Source: Mycobacterium colombiense CECT 3035
Lineage (GTDB): Bacteria > Actinomycetota > Actinomycetes > Mycobacteriales > Mycobacteriaceae
Length of the DNA stretch: 64,000 bases
Reading direction: 5' to 3'
Assembly: GCF_002105755.1 (NCBI RefSeq)
Contig: NZ_CP020821.1
Span: forward strand, 2,976,001-3,040,000
Of this stretch, positions 29,107 to 39,835 are shown one piece after another. The notes under the pieces were generated by a model. The model searched no databases. It saw only the letters and a program-made list of their open reading frames with translations, and had not been told where the DNA came from. Within the stretch, counting starts at the first letter, position 1; the number at the start of each line of letters is the position of its first letter. A program made the translations under genes and the position numbers.

Positions 29107-30147
29107 TCAGGCGTCGTCGGCGGTCGCTTCTTCCTCGACCACATCGACGGTCGCGTCGGCCTTGCCGTCGGTATCCGGCGCCGAGTCCTGCAGCCGATCC
29201 TCGACGGCCTTCGGTTCTTCGGCCGGCCAGTGCTCGCGCCAGTCGTCCTCGGAGATCTCGCCGAGCGGGGCCACGTCGAACTCCTCGGGCACCCCGCTGC
29301 CGCGGCGCGCGGCCGCGATCACCCGCTCGACACCGCGGACCGTCTCCACGAATTCCAGAACGGCGCTGCGCAGGGCACTTTCGGCGTCGACGTCGGCCGA
29401 CACCGAGATCGACGTGACCGTCTCGGGGATCAGGTCCGCGGGCAGGCCCGCCTTGCCGGCACGCGCAATGACCTTCTGCGCCAGCGCCAATGCGGGCTGG
29501 CCGGTGTGCACCTCGTCCATCACCGACTTGCGCGGCTTCTCGGCGGCCTTGCGCTCTTCCCACTGGGCCAGCTGCTCTTCGAGCGAAATGGATTGCCCCG
29601 CAAGCACTCCCGGCACCCGATTGCCCAGCTTGCGCATCAGGGTGGTGGCGACGTCGTCGATGGTGAAGGGGAATTGCGACGCGTCCTCGGCGATGCGCGC
29701 GTGGAAAAGCACCTGCAGCAGCACGTCGCCGAGCTCTTCTCGCAGCGCCTCGGCATTGCCGCTGCCGACCGCGTCCAGCAGCTCGTAGGTCTCCTCCAGC
29801 AGAAACCTGCGCAGCGAGTCGTGGGTTTGTTCGCTCTCCCACGGCCCCGCGGTGCGCAGCTTGTCCATCATCGCCACGGCGTCGACCAGCCGTTCCCCGC
29901 GTGGCGTCTCGGGCGCCGAGATCAGCCGGGCCCCGGCCGCCAACCGGGCGACGACGGCGGGGTGGTCGGGGTCCGACGACAGCAGCACCGGGGCGTCTTC
30001 GCCGGAGTGCACCGGGCGCGCCGCGGACAGCGACCACGGCACCGCGACGGGCATCTCTTCGGTGTACTGCACCTCGCCGCCGAGGTGCTCGATGGCTTCG
30101 ATGGGCACCAGCGAGGGGCGGCGGGGGTCGAACAAGACGACGATCAT
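29107..30147 (-). CDS. mazG: nucleoside triphosphate pyrophosphohydrolase MazG
   Basis: A 346-residue MazG. Residues 1-85 are a variable N-terminal segment. The first MazG domain carries the Mg-binding ExxE patterns [15 protein letters not shown] and [22 protein letters not shown] second, weaker MazG-like region spans about 200-270 ([20 protein letters not shown]). An acidic tail ends in EEEATADDA. It hydrolyses abnormal or oxidised dNTPs and is linked to oxidative-stress tolerance in mycobacteria. The ATG overlaps the mfd stop (ATGA), so it is coupled to mfd, a DNA-repair pairing. M. tuberculosis MazG is about 325 residues. Confidence 0.92.
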   Translation of the reverse strand: MIVVLFDPRRPSLVPIEAIEHLGGEVQYTEEMPVAVPWSLSAARPVHSGEDAPVLLSSDPDHPAVVARLAAGARLISAPETPRGERLVDAVAMMDKLRTAGPWESEQTHDSLRRFLLEETYELLDAVGSGNAEALREELGDVLLQVLFHARIAEDASQFPFTIDDVATTLMRKLGNRVPGVLAGQSISLEEQLAQWEERKAAEKPRKSVMDEVHTGQPALALAQKVIARAGKAGLPADLIPETVTSISVSADVDAESALRSAVLEFVETVRGVERVIAAARRGSGVPEEFDVAPLGEISEDDWREHWPAEEPKAVEDRLQDSAPDTDGKADATVDVVEEEATADDA

Positions 30148-33100
30148 CGTGCTTGTCGCTCCTCCCTCGTCATCGCTGCAGGTGAACTCGTTATATCAAT
30201 TTCTTGCTGCGGTTTGCCCTGCAGTGCCGTCACCAGGTTGGCCACCATCTGGACCAGCTCCACGTCGCGCAGCCGCGGCGCGCCCACCCCGCCGGCCCTC
30301 GGGATGGGAACCTGCACGGTGGACGTCGTGGCGCGGTAGCTGGCGGCCGGGTACATCCGCTTGAGCCGCACCTGAGCCGAATCCGGCAGCGTCATCGGCG
30401 AGAGCCGCACGGTCGACGCCGACGCCGCCGATACCTCGGTGATGCCGGCGGCGCGGCACAGCAATCGCAGCCGCGCCACCGCCACCAGCCGCAGGGCCGG
30501 TTCGGGCAGCGCCCCGTACCGGTCGATCAGTTCCTCCACCACCGCGTCGATCTCGCCGTCGGAGGCCGCGGCGGCCAGCCGCCGGTAGCCCTCCAGGCGC
30601 AGCCGGTCGCTGGCGATGTAGTCCGGCGGCAGGTGCGCGTCGACCGGCAGGTCGATCCGCACGTCCTTGGGCTCCTCGGCCGTGGTGACGGTCTGGCCGT
30701 CGGCGGCGGCCCGGTAGGCCTCCACCGCCTCGCCCACCAGCCGGACGTACAGGTCGAAGCCCACCCCGGCGACGTGTCCGGACTGCTCGACCCCCAACAC
30801 GTTGCCCGCGCCGCGGATTTCGAGGTCCTTCATCGCGACGGCCATGCCCGCGCCCAGCTCGTTGTTCTGTGCGATGGTGGCCAGCCGGTCGTAGGCCGTC
30901 TCGGTCAGCGGCGAGTGCGGCGGATAGAGGAAGTAGGCGTAGCCGCGCTCGCGGCTGCGGCCGACGCGGCCGCGCAGCTGGTGCAGCTGCGACAGGCCGA
31001 AGGTATCGGCGCGCTCGACGATCAGCGTGTTGGCGTTGGAGATGTCCAGCCCGGTCTCCACGATCGTGGTGCACACCAGGATGTCGTATTCGCGGTTCCA
31101 GAACCCCTGCACCGTGCGTTCCAGCCGTTCCTCGGGCATCTGCCCGTGCGCGACGACCACCCGCGCCTCGGGCACCAACTCGCGGATCCGGGCCGCCGCC
31201 CGGTCGATCGAGCTGACCCGGTTGTGCACGTAGAAGACCTGCCCGTCGCGCAGCAGCTCGCGCCGCAGGGCGGCGGCCACCTGCTTGTCGTCGTGCGGGC
31301 CGACATAGGTCAGCACCGGATACCGCTCCTCGGGCGGGGTCAGGATCGTCGACATCTCCCGGATGCCGGCCAGGCTCATCTCCAGGGTTCGCGGGATGGG
31401 GGTGGCGCTCATGGTCAGCACGTCGACATGGGTGCGCAGCGACTTGATGTGCTCCTTGTGCTCGACGCCGAACCGCTGCTCCTCGTCGACCACCACCAGG
31501 CCGAGGTCCTTCCAGCGCACCCCGGTCTGCAGCAGCCGGTGCGTGCCGATCACCACGTCCACCGATCCCTCGGCCAGGCCCTCGACCACGGCCTTGGACT
31601 CCGTCGGGTCGGTGAACCGGGACAGGCCCTTGACGGTCACCGGGAAGCCGGTCATCCGGTCGCTGAAGGTCTGCAGGTGCTGGTCGGCCAGCAGCGTGGT
31701 GGGCACCAGCACGGCGACCTGCTTGCCGTCCTGGACCGCCTTGAACGCCGCCCGCACCGCGATCTCGGTCTTGCCGTAGCCGACGTCACCGCAGATCACC
31801 CGGTCCATCGGGATCGGCTTTTCCATGTCCGACTTGACCTCGGTGATCGCGGTCAGCTGGTCGACGGTCTCGGTGTAGCCGAACGCGTCTTCCATCTCGG
31901 CCTGCCAGGGCGTGTCCGGCCCGAACGCGTGCCCCGGGCTGGCCTGCCGCTTGGCGTACAGCGACACCAGCTCGCCGGCGATCTCGCGGACCGCGCGGCG
32001 GGCCTTGGTCTTGGTGTTGGTCCAGTCGCTGCCGCCCAGCTTGCTCAGCGCCGGCGCCTGCCCACCGACGTACCGCGACAGCTGGTCCAGCGAATCCATC
32101 GGCACGTACAGCTTGTCGGAGCCGCCACCGCGCTTGCTCGACGCGTATTCGAGCACCAGGTATTCGCGGCGGGCCCCGCCGACCGTGCGCTCGACCATCT
32201 CCACGAACCGGCCGATGCCGTGCTGATCGTGCACCACCAGATCACCGGCGGACAGGGCCAACGGGTCAACGGTGTTGCGCCGCTTGGCCGCCAGGCGCTT
32301 GCCCTCGACAGCCGTGACCCGGCTGCCGGTCAGGTCGGTCTCGGTGATCACCACCAGCGTGGCGCCGGGGATGATGACGCCGTCGTGCAGCGGCCCCTTG
32401 AGCACACCGACCACGCCGGCCTTGGGTGCCGCACCGGATTCGAGCATCGCGGCCGGGGTGTCGCACTCGGCCAGCCGCTCCACCACGCGATGCGCGGTCC
32501 CGGTGCCCGGCGCGACGACGACGGCGTAGCCGCCCGTGCTGACGTGCGCGCGCAGCATCGCGAAGATGCCGTCGATGTCGTGCTGGTGTCCCCGGGCCGA
32601 CGGCGCCGAGCGGATGTCGAGTTCCACGGCCGACTCGTCGGACAGCTGGCTCAACGTCCACCACGGGTGCCCGGCGCGGGCCGCCGCGGCCCGGACCTCG
32701 TCGAGTTCGGCGAATCCCGATCCGCCGAACTGCGCCACGTCCACCGGCGCGTCGGTGCCCAGGGCGGCGACCGACCACGACGCCTCGAGGAATTCGCTGC
32801 CGGTCTTGATCAGGTCGGCGGCCCGGGTGCGGACCTTCTCCGGATCGCAGAGCAACACCGGTGTGCGCTCGGCCAATTGGTCGGTCAGCAGGACGTGCTC
32901 GCCGGGCCGGAGCACCGGCAGCAGGGCCTCCATGCCGTCGACCGAGATGCCCTCGCCGATCTTGGCCAGCATGTCGCTGACGCTGCCGGTGATGGCGGGT
33001 TCGGTGCTGCGGTGCCGGGCGGCGAGCTCGGCGGCGCGCTCCCGCACCTCGTCGGTCAGCAGCAGCTCGCGGCAGGGCACCGCGATCAGGGTGTCGACCT

Positions 33101-33797
33101 CGATCTCGGGGATCGAGCGCTGATCGGCGACCGAGAACATCCGCATCTCGCTGACCTCGTCGCCCCAGAACTCGACGCGCACCGGGTGCTCGGCGGTCGG
33201 CGGGAAGACGTCGAGAATGCCTCCGCGCACGGCGAATTCGCCGCGCCGGCCGACCATGTCGACCCGGGTGTAGGCCAGCTCGGCGAGCCGGGTGATCACG
33301 CCCTCGAATTCGATCTCGGTGCCGACGTTCAGGGTGACCGGTTCCACCAGGCCCAGCTGCGGCGTCATCGGCTGCAGCAGCGAACGCACCGCGGTCACCA
33401 CCACCTGCAGGGGCGGGCCCAGCCGGGAGTCGTCGGGATGGGCCAGCCGGCGCAGCACCGTCAACCGGGCGCCGACGGTGTCGACGCCGGGCGAAAGCCG
33501 CTCGTGCGGCAGCGTTTCCCACGAGGGGAAGACCGCGACGGAATCGCCGAAGACCCCGCGCAGTTCAGCGGTCAGGTCGTCGGCTTCGCGCCCGGTCGCG
33601 GTGACTACCAGCAGAGGACCCAACCGCGCCAGCGCACTGGCGACGAATAGTCGTGCGCTGGCTGGACCCACCAGGTGTAATTCGGCAGGCGAAGCGGACG
33701 CGCTGTCGATCAACTGCTGGAAGGTCGGCGCGGTGAGCGCCAATTCAACGAGCCCCGCGATCGGGGTTTCTGGGCGAGCAGCCCCCGGTGCGGTCAT
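30144..33797 (-). CDS. mfd: transcription-repair coupling factor Mfd
   Basis: The 1217-residue Mfd has UvrB-like N-terminal domains ([27 protein letters not shown]). The RNA-polymerase-interacting region is [20 protein letters not shown]. Translocase motifs are [20 protein letters not shown] (Walker A), [41 protein letters not shown], and [23 protein letters not shown]-terminal domain follows. It removes RNA polymerase stalled at lesions and recruits UvrA. The start was set at ATG 33797 (GGAA upstream, near the M. tuberculosis length of 1234); the frame extends upstream across the divergent lysA-like gene without meaning. Confidence 0.96.
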   Translation of the reverse strand: MTAPGAARPETPIAGLVELALTAPTFQQLIDSASASPAELHLVGPASARLFVASALARLGPLLVVTATGREADDLTAELRGVFGDSVAVFPSWETLPHERLSPGVDTVGARLTVLRRLAHPDDSRLGPPLQVVVTAVRSLLQPMTPQLGLVEPVTLNVGTEIEFEGVITRLAELAYTRVDMVGRRGEFAVRGGILDVFPPTAEHPVRVEFWGDEVSEMRMFSVADQRSIPEIEVDTLIAVPCRELLLTDEVRERAAELAARHRSTEPAITGSVSDMLAKIGEGISVDGMEALLPVLRPGEHVLLTDQLAERTPVLLCDPEKVRTRAADLIKTGSEFLEASWSVAALGTDAPVDVAQFGGSGFAELDEVRAAAARAGHPWWTLSQLSDESAVELDIRSAPSARGHQHDIDGIFAMLRAHVSTGGYAVVVAPGTGTAHRVVERLAECDTPAAMLESGAAPKAGVVGVLKGPLHDGVIIPGATLVVITETDLTGSRVTAVEGKRLAAKRRNTVDPLALSAGDLVVHDQHGIGRFVEMVERTVGGARREYLVLEYASSKRGGGSDKLYVPMDSLDQLSRYVGGQAPALSKLGGSDWTNTKTKARRAVREIAGELVSLYAKRQASPGHAFGPDTPWQAEMEDAFGYTETVDQLTAITEVKSDMEKPIPMDRVICGDVGYGKTEIAVRAAFKAVQDGKQVAVLVPTTLLADQHLQTFSDRMTGFPVTVKGLSRFTDPTESKAVVEGLAEGSVDVVIGTHRLLQTGVRWKDLGLVVVDEEQRFGVEHKEHIKSLRTHVDVLTMSATPIPRTLEMSLAGIREMSTILTPPEERYPVLTYVGPHDDKQVAAALRRELLRDGQVFYVHNRVSSIDRAAARIRELVPEARVVVAHGQMPEERLERTVQGFWNREYDILVCTTIVETGLDISNANTLIVERADTFGLSQLHQLRGRVGRSRERGYAYFLYPPHSPLTETAYDRLATIAQNNELGAGMAVAMKDLEIRGAGNVLGVEQSGHVAGVGFDLYVRLVGEAVEAYRAAADGQTVTTAEEPKDVRIDLPVDAHLPPDYIASDRLRLEGYRRLAAAASDGEIDAVVEELIDRYGALPEPALRLVAVARLRLLCRAAGITEVSAASASTVRLSPMTLPDSAQVRLKRMYPAASYRATTSTVQVPIPRAGGVGAPRLRDVELVQMVANLVTALQGKPQQEIDITSSPAAMTREERQAR

Positions 33798-33917
33798 GAT
33801 GAATTCCATTCTAGGGGCGACCCCGGACACGCCGAACCACATCAATATTGAGGTCGCCGCCGTCAAGGGATCGTAAGAAAGCCACCACCCGAATACCCGC
33901 GGGCGCAGGTTGGATTC

Positions 33918-35258
33918 ATGACATTGCTGGACATCCTGCCGTCGCTGGGTCAGGCGGCTTCGCCGCGTTTCGATCCCGCCATCTGGCCGATCACCGCCCA
34001 CCCCGACGAGCAGGGCAGGCTGTGCGTCGGCGGTGTGCCACTGGCCGACATCGCCGACGAATTTCACACCCCGGCCTACGTCATCGACGAAGCCGACTTC
34101 CGGCATCGCGCCCGCCGCTACCGCAAGGCGCTGCGCGGTGTCGACGTGGTCTACGCCGGAAAGTCGCTGTTGAGCACCGGGGTGGCCCGCTGGGCGCGCG
34201 ACGAGGGCCTCGGCATCGACGTCTGCTCCGGCGGCGAGCTGGCCGTGGCCCTCGCCGGTGGGGTCGACCCGGCGCGCATCGTCATGCACGGCAACGCGAA
34301 GTCGCCCGAGGAGCTGCGCGAAGCGGTACGCGTCGGCGTGGGCCGCATCGTGCTGGATTCCGGCATGGAGATCGCCTACCTCGCCGGGCTGGCGCAACGG
34401 CGCCAGCCCGTGCTCATCCGGGTGACCCCCGACATCGACATCCACGGACACCGCGCCGTGACCACCGGTGTCAGCGACCAGAAGTTCGGGTTCACGCTGC
34501 ACGGCGACCGGGCCGACGTCGCGGCCCAGCGGGTGCTGTCGCACCCCATCCTCGACCTCGTCGGTCTGCACTGCCATATCGGCTCGCAGGTCGCCGACCC
34601 CGCCCTGTACGGCGAGGCGATCCGCCGGATGATCGCCGCGATGGCCGACATCCGCGCGCGGCACGGCGTCATTCTCACCGAGCTGAACATCGGCGGCGGG
34701 CACGCCATCCCCTACGTCCCCGGCGATCGCGAGCTGAACCTCGAGCAGCTGGCCGACGTCATCGAGAACGCCCTCGACGAGGCCTGCGCCGCCGAGCATT
34801 TCCCCCGCCCGCAGATCGTGGTGGAACCGGGCCGGGCCATCTGCGGCCGGGCCGGGGTGACGCTGTACCGAGTGTGCTCGATCAAGACCCAGCCGGGCGG
34901 GCGCACCTTCGTCGCGGTCGACGGCGGGATGAGCGACAACCCGCGGGTGTCGCTCTACGGCGCGCGATACACGGCCGCGCTCGCCAATCGGCACTCGCTG
35001 GGCCTCAAGCAGCGGGTCACCGTCGTGGGCCGGCATTGCGAGGCGGGCGACGAGATCGCCCGCGACATCGAGCTGCCGTCGGATCTGCACCCGGGCGACC
35101 TGCTGGCGGTGGCCTGCACCGGCGCCTACCACCACAGCATGGCGTCGAACTACAACATGGTCGGGCGCCCCGCGCTGGTGGCCGTCAAGGACGGCCGGGC
35201 CCGCGAACTGGTCCGCCGGGAGACCGTCACCGACCTGCTGGCCCGCGACTGCGGCTAG
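33918..35258 (+). CDS. diaminopimelate decarboxylase paralogue (LysA-like)
   Basis: A 446-residue fold-type III PLP enzyme. PLP Lys82 is in [46 protein letters not shown] (phosphate loop), [28 protein letters not shown], the catalytic Cys in GRHCEAGDE, and [19 protein letters not shown] are all present. It should decarboxylate meso-diaminopimelate to lysine or act on a related amino acid. The canonical mycobacterial lysA lies elsewhere (Rv1293 in M. tuberculosis, next to thrA), and no such gene sits beside mfd there, so this is probably a second copy. It is divergent from mfd, whose start is 120 bases away. Confidence 0.85.
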   Translation: MTLLDILPSLGQAASPRFDPAIWPITAHPDEQGRLCVGGVPLADIADEFHTPAYVIDEADFRHRARRYRKALRGVDVVYAGKSLLSTGVARWARDEGLGIDVCSGGELAVALAGGVDPARIVMHGNAKSPEELREAVRVGVGRIVLDSGMEIAYLAGLAQRRQPVLIRVTPDIDIHGHRAVTTGVSDQKFGFTLHGDRADVAAQRVLSHPILDLVGLHCHIGSQVADPALYGEAIRRMIAAMADIRARHGVILTELNIGGGHAIPYVPGDRELNLEQLADVIENALDEACAAEHFPRPQIVVEPGRAICGRAGVTLYRVCSIKTQPGGRTFVAVDGGMSDNPRVSLYGARYTAALANRHSLGLKQRVTVVGRHCEAGDEIARDIELPSDLHPGDLLAVACTGAYHHSMASNYNMVGRPALVAVKDGRARELVRRETVTDLLARDCG

Positions 35259-35915
35259 CTACTCGTCCTGCAGCCGAGGGTCGGCTTCCAGGTGGGTCAG
35301 CCCGTTCCACATCAGGTTGACCAGGTGCGCGGCCACCACTTCTTTCTTGGGCTCGCGGGTGTCGAGCCACCACTGCGCCGTCATCGACACCGAGCCGACG
35401 AGCGCCTGCGCATACAGCGGCGCCAGCCCCGGATCCAGGCCGCGCCGGGAGAAGTCGCCGGCCAGGATGGAACTGACCTGGTTGACGGCGTCGTTGAGCA
35501 GGCTGGAGTAGGTGCCCGAGCTGATCGCGGCCGGCGAGTCGCGGATCATGATCCGGAACCCGTCGGTGCGCTCTTCGACGTAGGTGAGCAGCGCCAGGGC
35601 GACCCGTTCGACGCGCACCCGGGACCGGTTGTTGGTCAGTGACGAGGTGATGCCGTCCAGCAGCGCCGACATCTCGCGGTCGACGACCACCGCGTACAGG
35701 CCCTCCTTGCCGCCGAAATGCTCGTAGACAACCGGTTTGGATACGTTGGCGCGCAGCGCGATCTCCTCGATCGAGGTACCTTCGTACCCGCGTTCGGCGA
35801 ACAGCGTGCGCGCGATGCCGACCAGTTGCTGGCGGCGCTCGGTGCCGGTCATCCGCGCGCGCGGCGCCCGCACCTCCTTATCCGCCTTGTCCGAGTCACG
35901 ATCCAGCACGGCCAC
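35259..35915 (-). CDS. TetR family regulator (Rv1019-like)
   Basis: A TetR repressor. The helix-turn-helix spans LFAERGYEGTSIEEIALRAN and VSKPVVYEHFGGKEGLYAVV, with a ligand domain to residue 218. ATG 35852 would give 197 residues, exactly the M. tuberculosis Rv1019 length. GTG 35915 adds a charged arm (VAVLDRDSDKADKEVRAPRA) typical of many annotated homologues. No ribosome site marks either, so translation may be leaderless. It lies convergent to the lysA-like gene. In M. tuberculosis the homologue is adjacent to mfd and mazG and regulates that operon; here the lysA-like gene separates them. Confidence 0.85.
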   Translation of the reverse strand: MAVLDRDSDKADKEVRAPRARMTGTERRQQLVGIARTLFAERGYEGTSIEEIALRANVSKPVVYEHFGGKEGLYAVVVDREMSALLDGITSSLTNNRSRVRVERVALALLTYVEERTDGFRIMIRDSPAAISSGTYSSLLNDAVNQVSSILAGDFSRRGLDPGLAPLYAQALVGSVSMTAQWWLDTREPKKEVVAAHLVNLMWNGLTHLEADPRLQDE

Positions 35916-36034
35916 GTCATTCAGCGTATCGGGCGGTCGGCGGTTCAGCGGCCGACAAGCGGCCCGCATCGTCGTCGGACTAAAGTCTTGGTGGCGCGGT
36001 CGGTGTCGATCCGCCGCTCGCCATGGGTTAGCGA

Positions 36035-36106
36035 TCCGTCGTGGTGTAATCGGCAGCACCTCTGATTTTGGTTCAGATAGTTCAGGTTCGAGTCCTGGCG
36101 ACGGAG
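36035..36106 (+). tRNA. glnU: tRNA-Gln, anticodon UUG
   Basis: A 72-base cloverleaf. Acceptor TCCGTCG pairs with CGACGGA, the anticodon stem-loop is TCTGA-TTTTGGT-TCAGA with anticodon TTG, and the T loop is TTCGAGT. The discriminator is G, as usual for tRNA-Gln. It sits just upstream of glmU, as in M. tuberculosis, where it is named glnU. Confidence 0.95.
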
Positions 36107-36230
36107 CTTCAATTGCTTGTTGCGATATCCCATCGTTTTTTGCCTTCACCGCAGCTGAAGTGACACGCTTGACGGCGTGTCGGCGCTTGAAGCGCGCAGC
36201 CCGCGCCCGACGAACCCAAGAGGAGGGTTG

Positions 36231-37715
36231 ATGTCGTCTCCTGGTGACACCGCGGTCCTGGTGCTGGCGGCCGGGCCCGGCACCCGGATGCGGTCGGACA
36301 CCCCGAAAGTCCTGCACACCATCGGTGGGCGCAGCATGCTGTCCCACCTCCTGCACGCGATCACCAAGGTGGCTCCCCAGTACCTGGCCGTCGTCCTCGG
36401 ACATGACCACGAGCGGATCGCCCCGCTGGTGGCCGACTGGGCCGACGCGCTGGGCCGTCCCATCGACGTCGCGCTGCAGGACCGGCCCCGCGGCACCGGC
36501 GACGCGGTGCTGTGCGGCCTGTCCGCGCTGCCCGACGACTACGCCGGGGTCGTCGTCGTCACCTCGGGCGACACTCCGCTGCTGGACGCCGACACCCTGG
36601 CCGACCTGATCGCCGCCCACACCGCCGCCCCGGCGGCGGTGACCGTACTGACCACCACGGTGAGCGACCCTAGCGGCTACGGCCGCATCCTGCGCACCCA
36701 GGACAACGAGGTCATGGCGATCGTGGAGCACGCCGACGCCACACCCTCGCAACGCGAGATCCGTGAGGTCAACGCCGGCGTCTACGCCTTCGACACCGCG
36801 GCACTGCGCTCGGCGCTGAACCGGTTGAGCTCCAACAACGCTCAGCACGAGCTCTACCTCACCGACGTCATCGCCATCCTGCGCGGTGACGGCCTGGCCA
36901 TCCACGCCCGCCACGTCGACGACAGCGCGCTGGTCGCCGGCGTCAACAACCGCGTCCAACTCGCGCAGCTGGGTGCCGAACTCAACCGCCGCATCATCGC
37001 GGCCCACCAGATGGCCGGCGTCACCATCGTCGACCCGGCCACCACCTGGATCGACGTCGACGTCAGCATCGGTCGCGACACCGTCATCCAGCCGGGGACG
37101 CAGTTGCTGGGCCGCACCCAGGTCGGTAGCCACTGCGACGTCGGACCGGACACCACCCTGACCGACGTCAGCGTCGGCGACGGCGCCTCGGTGGTGCGCA
37201 CCCACGGCACCGCGTCGTCGATCGGTGCGGGCGCGACCGTCGGGCCGTTCACCTACCTGCGGCCGGGCACCGTGCTGGGCGACGACGGCAAGCTCGGCGC
37301 GTTCGTCGAGACCAAGAACGCCACCATCGGCACCGGCTCCAAGGTGCCGCACCTGACCTACGTTGGGGACGCCGACATCGGCGAACACAGCAACATCGGC
37401 GCGTCCAGCGTGTTCGTCAATTACGACGGCGAATCCAAGCGGCGGACCACCATCGGTTCGCACGTGCGCACCGGCTCGGACACCATGTTCGTGGCACCCG
37501 TGACGGTCGGCGACGGTGCCTACACCGGCGCGGGCACGGTGGTGCGCAACGACGTCCCGCCCGGAACGCTGGCGGTATCCGCGGGTCCGCAGCGCAACAT
37601 CGAGGGCTGGGTGCGCCGCAAGCGCCCGGGCAGCGCGGCCGCGCAGGCGGCCGAGGCCGCCGAGAAAGCCGCTGTTCAGGGCCCCGCGGCGGGCTCCACG
37701 CCACAAGCCGAATAG
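36231..37715 (+). CDS. glmU: bifunctional GlmU (GlcN-1-P acetyltransferase / UDP-GlcNAc pyrophosphorylase)
   Basis: A 494-residue enzyme. The N-terminal uridyltransferase has [32 protein letters not shown] and [12 protein letters not shown]. From about residue 265 a left-handed beta-helix of hexapeptide repeats forms the acetyltransferase ([40 protein letters not shown], and SVFVNYDG). The Ala-rich C-terminal tail is typical of mycobacterial GlmU. It makes UDP-GlcNAc for peptidoglycan and arabinogalactan linkers. AGGAGGG before ATG 36231 fixes the start. It is followed by prsA on the same strand. Confidence 0.97.
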   Translation: MSSPGDTAVLVLAAGPGTRMRSDTPKVLHTIGGRSMLSHLLHAITKVAPQYLAVVLGHDHERIAPLVADWADALGRPIDVALQDRPRGTGDAVLCGLSALPDDYAGVVVVTSGDTPLLDADTLADLIAAHTAAPAAVTVLTTTVSDPSGYGRILRTQDNEVMAIVEHADATPSQREIREVNAGVYAFDTAALRSALNRLSSNNAQHELYLTDVIAILRGDGLAIHARHVDDSALVAGVNNRVQLAQLGAELNRRIIAAHQMAGVTIVDPATTWIDVDVSIGRDTVIQPGTQLLGRTQVGSHCDVGPDTTLTDVSVGDGASVVRTHGTASSIGAGATVGPFTYLRPGTVLGDDGKLGAFVETKNATIGTGSKVPHLTYVGDADIGEHSNIGASSVFVNYDGESKRRTTIGSHVRTGSDTMFVAPVTVGDGAYTGAGTVVRNDVPPGTLAVSAGPQRNIEGWVRRKRPGSAAAQAAEAAEKAAVQGPAAGSTPQAE

Positions 37716-37818
37716 ACACCGTGAATTTGCTAGCTGGCAACCCGGCCACATTTCCGTACGATTCGCTTCGTACGATGGGGCCTTCCATCCCCCACCCCGA
37801 TTTGGCGAGGGCAGTGCG

Positions 37819-38799
37819 TTGAGCCACGACTGGACCGATAACCGCAAAAATTTGATGCTCTTCTCCGGCCGTGCGCATCCGGAGCTGGCCGAGCAGGTGG
37901 CCAAGGAGCTCGACGTCCACGTCACCGCACAGACGGCGCGGGAGTTCGCCAACGGCGAGATCTTCGTGCGGTTCCACGAGTCGGTGCGCGGCTGCGACGC
38001 CTTCGTCCTGCAGTCGGCCCCGGACCCGGTGAACAACTGGCTGATGGAACAGCTGATCATGATCGACGCCCTCAAGCGGGGCAGCGCCAAGCGGATCACC
38101 GCGGTCATGCCGTTCTACCCGTACGCCCGCCAGGACAAGAAGCACCGTGGCCGCGAGCCGATCTCGGCTCGGCTGGTCGCCGACCTGCTCAAGACCGCGG
38201 GCGCCGACCGGATCGTCACCGTCGACCTGCACACCGACCAGATCCAGGGCTTCTTCGACGGGCCCGTCGACCACATGCGCGGGCAGAACCTGCTGACCGG
38301 CTACATCCGCGACAACTACCCCGACGGCAACATGGTGGTCGTCTCGCCCGACTCCGGCCGGGTGCGCATCGCCGAGAAATGGGCCGACTCGCTGGGCGGC
38401 GTCCCGCTGGCCTTCATTCACAAGACCCGCGACCCACGGGTGCCCAACCAGGTGGTGTCCAACCGAGTCGTCGGTGAGGTGTCCGGACGCACCTGCGTGC
38501 TGATCGACGACATGATCGACACCGGCGGCACCATCGCCGGCGCGGTGAAGCTGCTGCGCGACGAGGGCGCCGGTGACGTGATCATCGCCGCCACCCACGG
38601 GGTGCTCTCCGACCCGGCGGCCGAGCGGCTGGCCGCCTGCGGCGCCCGCGAGGTGATCGTGACGAACACCCTTCCGATCGGCGAGGAGAAGCGTTTCCCG
38701 CAGCTGACGGTGCTGTCCATCGCGCCGCTGCTGGCCAGCACCATCCGCGCCGTCTTCGAAAACGGTTCGGTCACCGGGCTTTTCGACGGGGACGCCTAG
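37819..38799 (+). CDS. prsA: ribose-phosphate pyrophosphokinase
   Basis: A 326-residue PRPP synthetase with a TTG start (LSHDWTDNRKNLMLFSGRAH), the same start and length as M. tuberculosis PrsA. Signatures: GEIFVRFHESVRG, the flexible loop YARQDKKHRGREPISARL, DLHTDQIQGFF, and the PRPP loop CVLIDDMIDTGGTIAGA. It transfers pyrophosphate from ATP to ribose 5-phosphate for nucleotides, histidine and the decaprenylphosphoryl-arabinose precursor. The arsC-like gene begins at the very next base after its stop. Confidence 0.96.
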   Translation: MSHDWTDNRKNLMLFSGRAHPELAEQVAKELDVHVTAQTAREFANGEIFVRFHESVRGCDAFVLQSAPDPVNNWLMEQLIMIDALKRGSAKRITAVMPFYPYARQDKKHRGREPISARLVADLLKTAGADRIVTVDLHTDQIQGFFDGPVDHMRGQNLLTGYIRDNYPDGNMVVVSPDSGRVRIAEKWADSLGGVPLAFIHKTRDPRVPNQVVSNRVVGEVSGRTCVLIDDMIDTGGTIAGAVKLLRDEGAGDVIIAATHGVLSDPAAERLAACGAREVIVTNTLPIGEEKRFPQLTVLSIAPLLASTIRAVFENGSVTGLFDGDA

Positions 38800-39156
38800 A
38801 TGGCTGGCAAGCCAGACGACGCCGTTATCTTCCACAACCCACGCTGCAGCACCTCCCGCAAGACGCTGGACCTGTTGCGCGACAACGGCTTTGAACCCAG
38901 GGTGGTCGAGTACCTGAAGACCCCGCCGACCCGCGACGAGCTGGTGAAGATGATCCGCGACGCGGGTATCGACGTGCGCACCGCCGCCCGCAAGCGTGAG
39001 TCGCTGTACGAGGAGCTCAGCCTCGCGGATGCCAGTGACGACCAGTTGCTGGACGCCATGGTCGAACACCCCATCCTCATCGAACGGCCCTTCGTCGTCA
39101 CGCCGAAGGGCACTCGGCTGGCCCGCCCGATCGACGCGGTCCGCGAGATTCTGTGA
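38800..39156 (+). CDS. ArsC/Spx family reductase-like protein
   Basis: A 118-residue thioredoxin-fold protein. IFHNPRCSTSRKTLDLLRDN carries the single catalytic Cys near residue 16, with the arsenate-reductase order N-P-x-C. RPFVVTPKGTRLARPIDAV near the C-terminus contains the anion-binding arginine. Glutaredoxin-coupled ArsC enzymes reduce arsenate to arsenite, but many chromosomal members have no proven arsenic role. No ars efflux or regulator gene is nearby. The ATG follows the prsA stop directly, and the stop overlaps lpqT (GTGA). Confidence 0.88.
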   Translation: MAGKPDDAVIFHNPRCSTSRKTLDLLRDNGFEPRVVEYLKTPPTRDELVKMIRDAGIDVRTAARKRESLYEELSLADASDDQLLDAMVEHPILIERPFVVTPKGTRLARPIDAVREIL

Positions 39157-39812
39157 GTCGGCCCGGCCGCGGTGTGGCCGCTGCCGCGATGGTTGCGGTG
39201 GCCTTGTCCGCGGCCGGCTGCGCGCCGAAACCGCCTGACTACCAATCGATCCTGTCGAACACCCCGACGACCACGACGACCAAGGCGGCGGAGAAGCCGG
39301 TGCCGCTGTCGCAGTATCTGCAGAGCATCGGGGTGACCGGAGAGCCGGTGGCACCGGGATCGTTGCCCGACCTGGCGGTGTCGATCCCGACTCCGCCGGG
39401 CTGGTCTCCGTTCACCAGCCCGAACATCAGCCCGCAGACGCTGATCATCTCCCAAGGCGGCAAGTTCCCGACGGCGCGGCTGGTGGTGTTCAAGCTGAAC
39501 GGTGACTTCGACCCGGCCCAGGTGATCAAGCACGGCAACGACGACGCGCAACTGTTTCCGAACTTCAAGCAGCTGGACGCCTCGGGCGCGCCCTACAACG
39601 GATTTCCCTCGTCGATGATTCAGGGCAGCTACGACCTCGACGGCGGCATGCGGCTGCACAGCTGGAACCGCATCGTCATCGCGACCGGATCGGGGCCCGC
39701 GCACCAGCGTTACCTCGTGCAGCTGACCATCACCGGCTTCGCCAACCAGGCGGCGGCGCAGTCCGGCGACATCGACACGATCATTCACGGATTCGTCGTC
39801 GCGGCAAAGTGA
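39153..39812 (+). CDS. lpqT: lipoprotein LpqT
   Basis: A 219-residue lipoprotein. The signal peptide AAAAMVAVALSAAGC has its lipobox Cys at residue 23. A Thr-rich linker (NTPTTTTTKAAEK) leads to an LpqN/LpqT domain beginning VPLSQYLQSIGVTGEPVAP and including IPTPPGWSPFTSPNISPQTL and a final LTITGFANQAAAQSGDIDTI. The LpqN family is mycobacterial. LpqN itself binds cell-wall partners, and LpqT has been linked to dampening host TLR2 signalling. The GTG start overlaps the arsC-like stop (GTGA). Confidence 0.92.
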   Translation: MSRPGRGVAAAAMVAVALSAAGCAPKPPDYQSILSNTPTTTTTKAAEKPVPLSQYLQSIGVTGEPVAPGSLPDLAVSIPTPPGWSPFTSPNISPQTLIISQGGKFPTARLVVFKLNGDFDPAQVIKHGNDDAQLFPNFKQLDASGAPYNGFPSSMIQGSYDLDGGMRLHSWNRIVIATGSGPAHQRYLVQLTITGFANQAAAQSGDIDTIIHGFVVAAK

Positions 39813-39835
39813 CGTCCCCATTAGTGTGGTCAGCC

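Noticed and set aside
30204..33650. A long plus-strand open frame of about 1148 codons opposite mfd
   Set aside because: His/Arg/Gly-rich composition is the mirror of the GC-rich mfd codons; no domain is recognisable and mfd is certain.
33798..35135. Upstream extension of the mfd frame
   Set aside because: It runs antisense through the complete lysA-like gene; ATG 33797 with GGAA fits the family length.
35916..38108. Upstream extension of the TetR frame on the minus strand
   Set aside because: It crosses tRNA-Gln, glmU and the start of prsA on the opposite strand; it is open only because of base composition.
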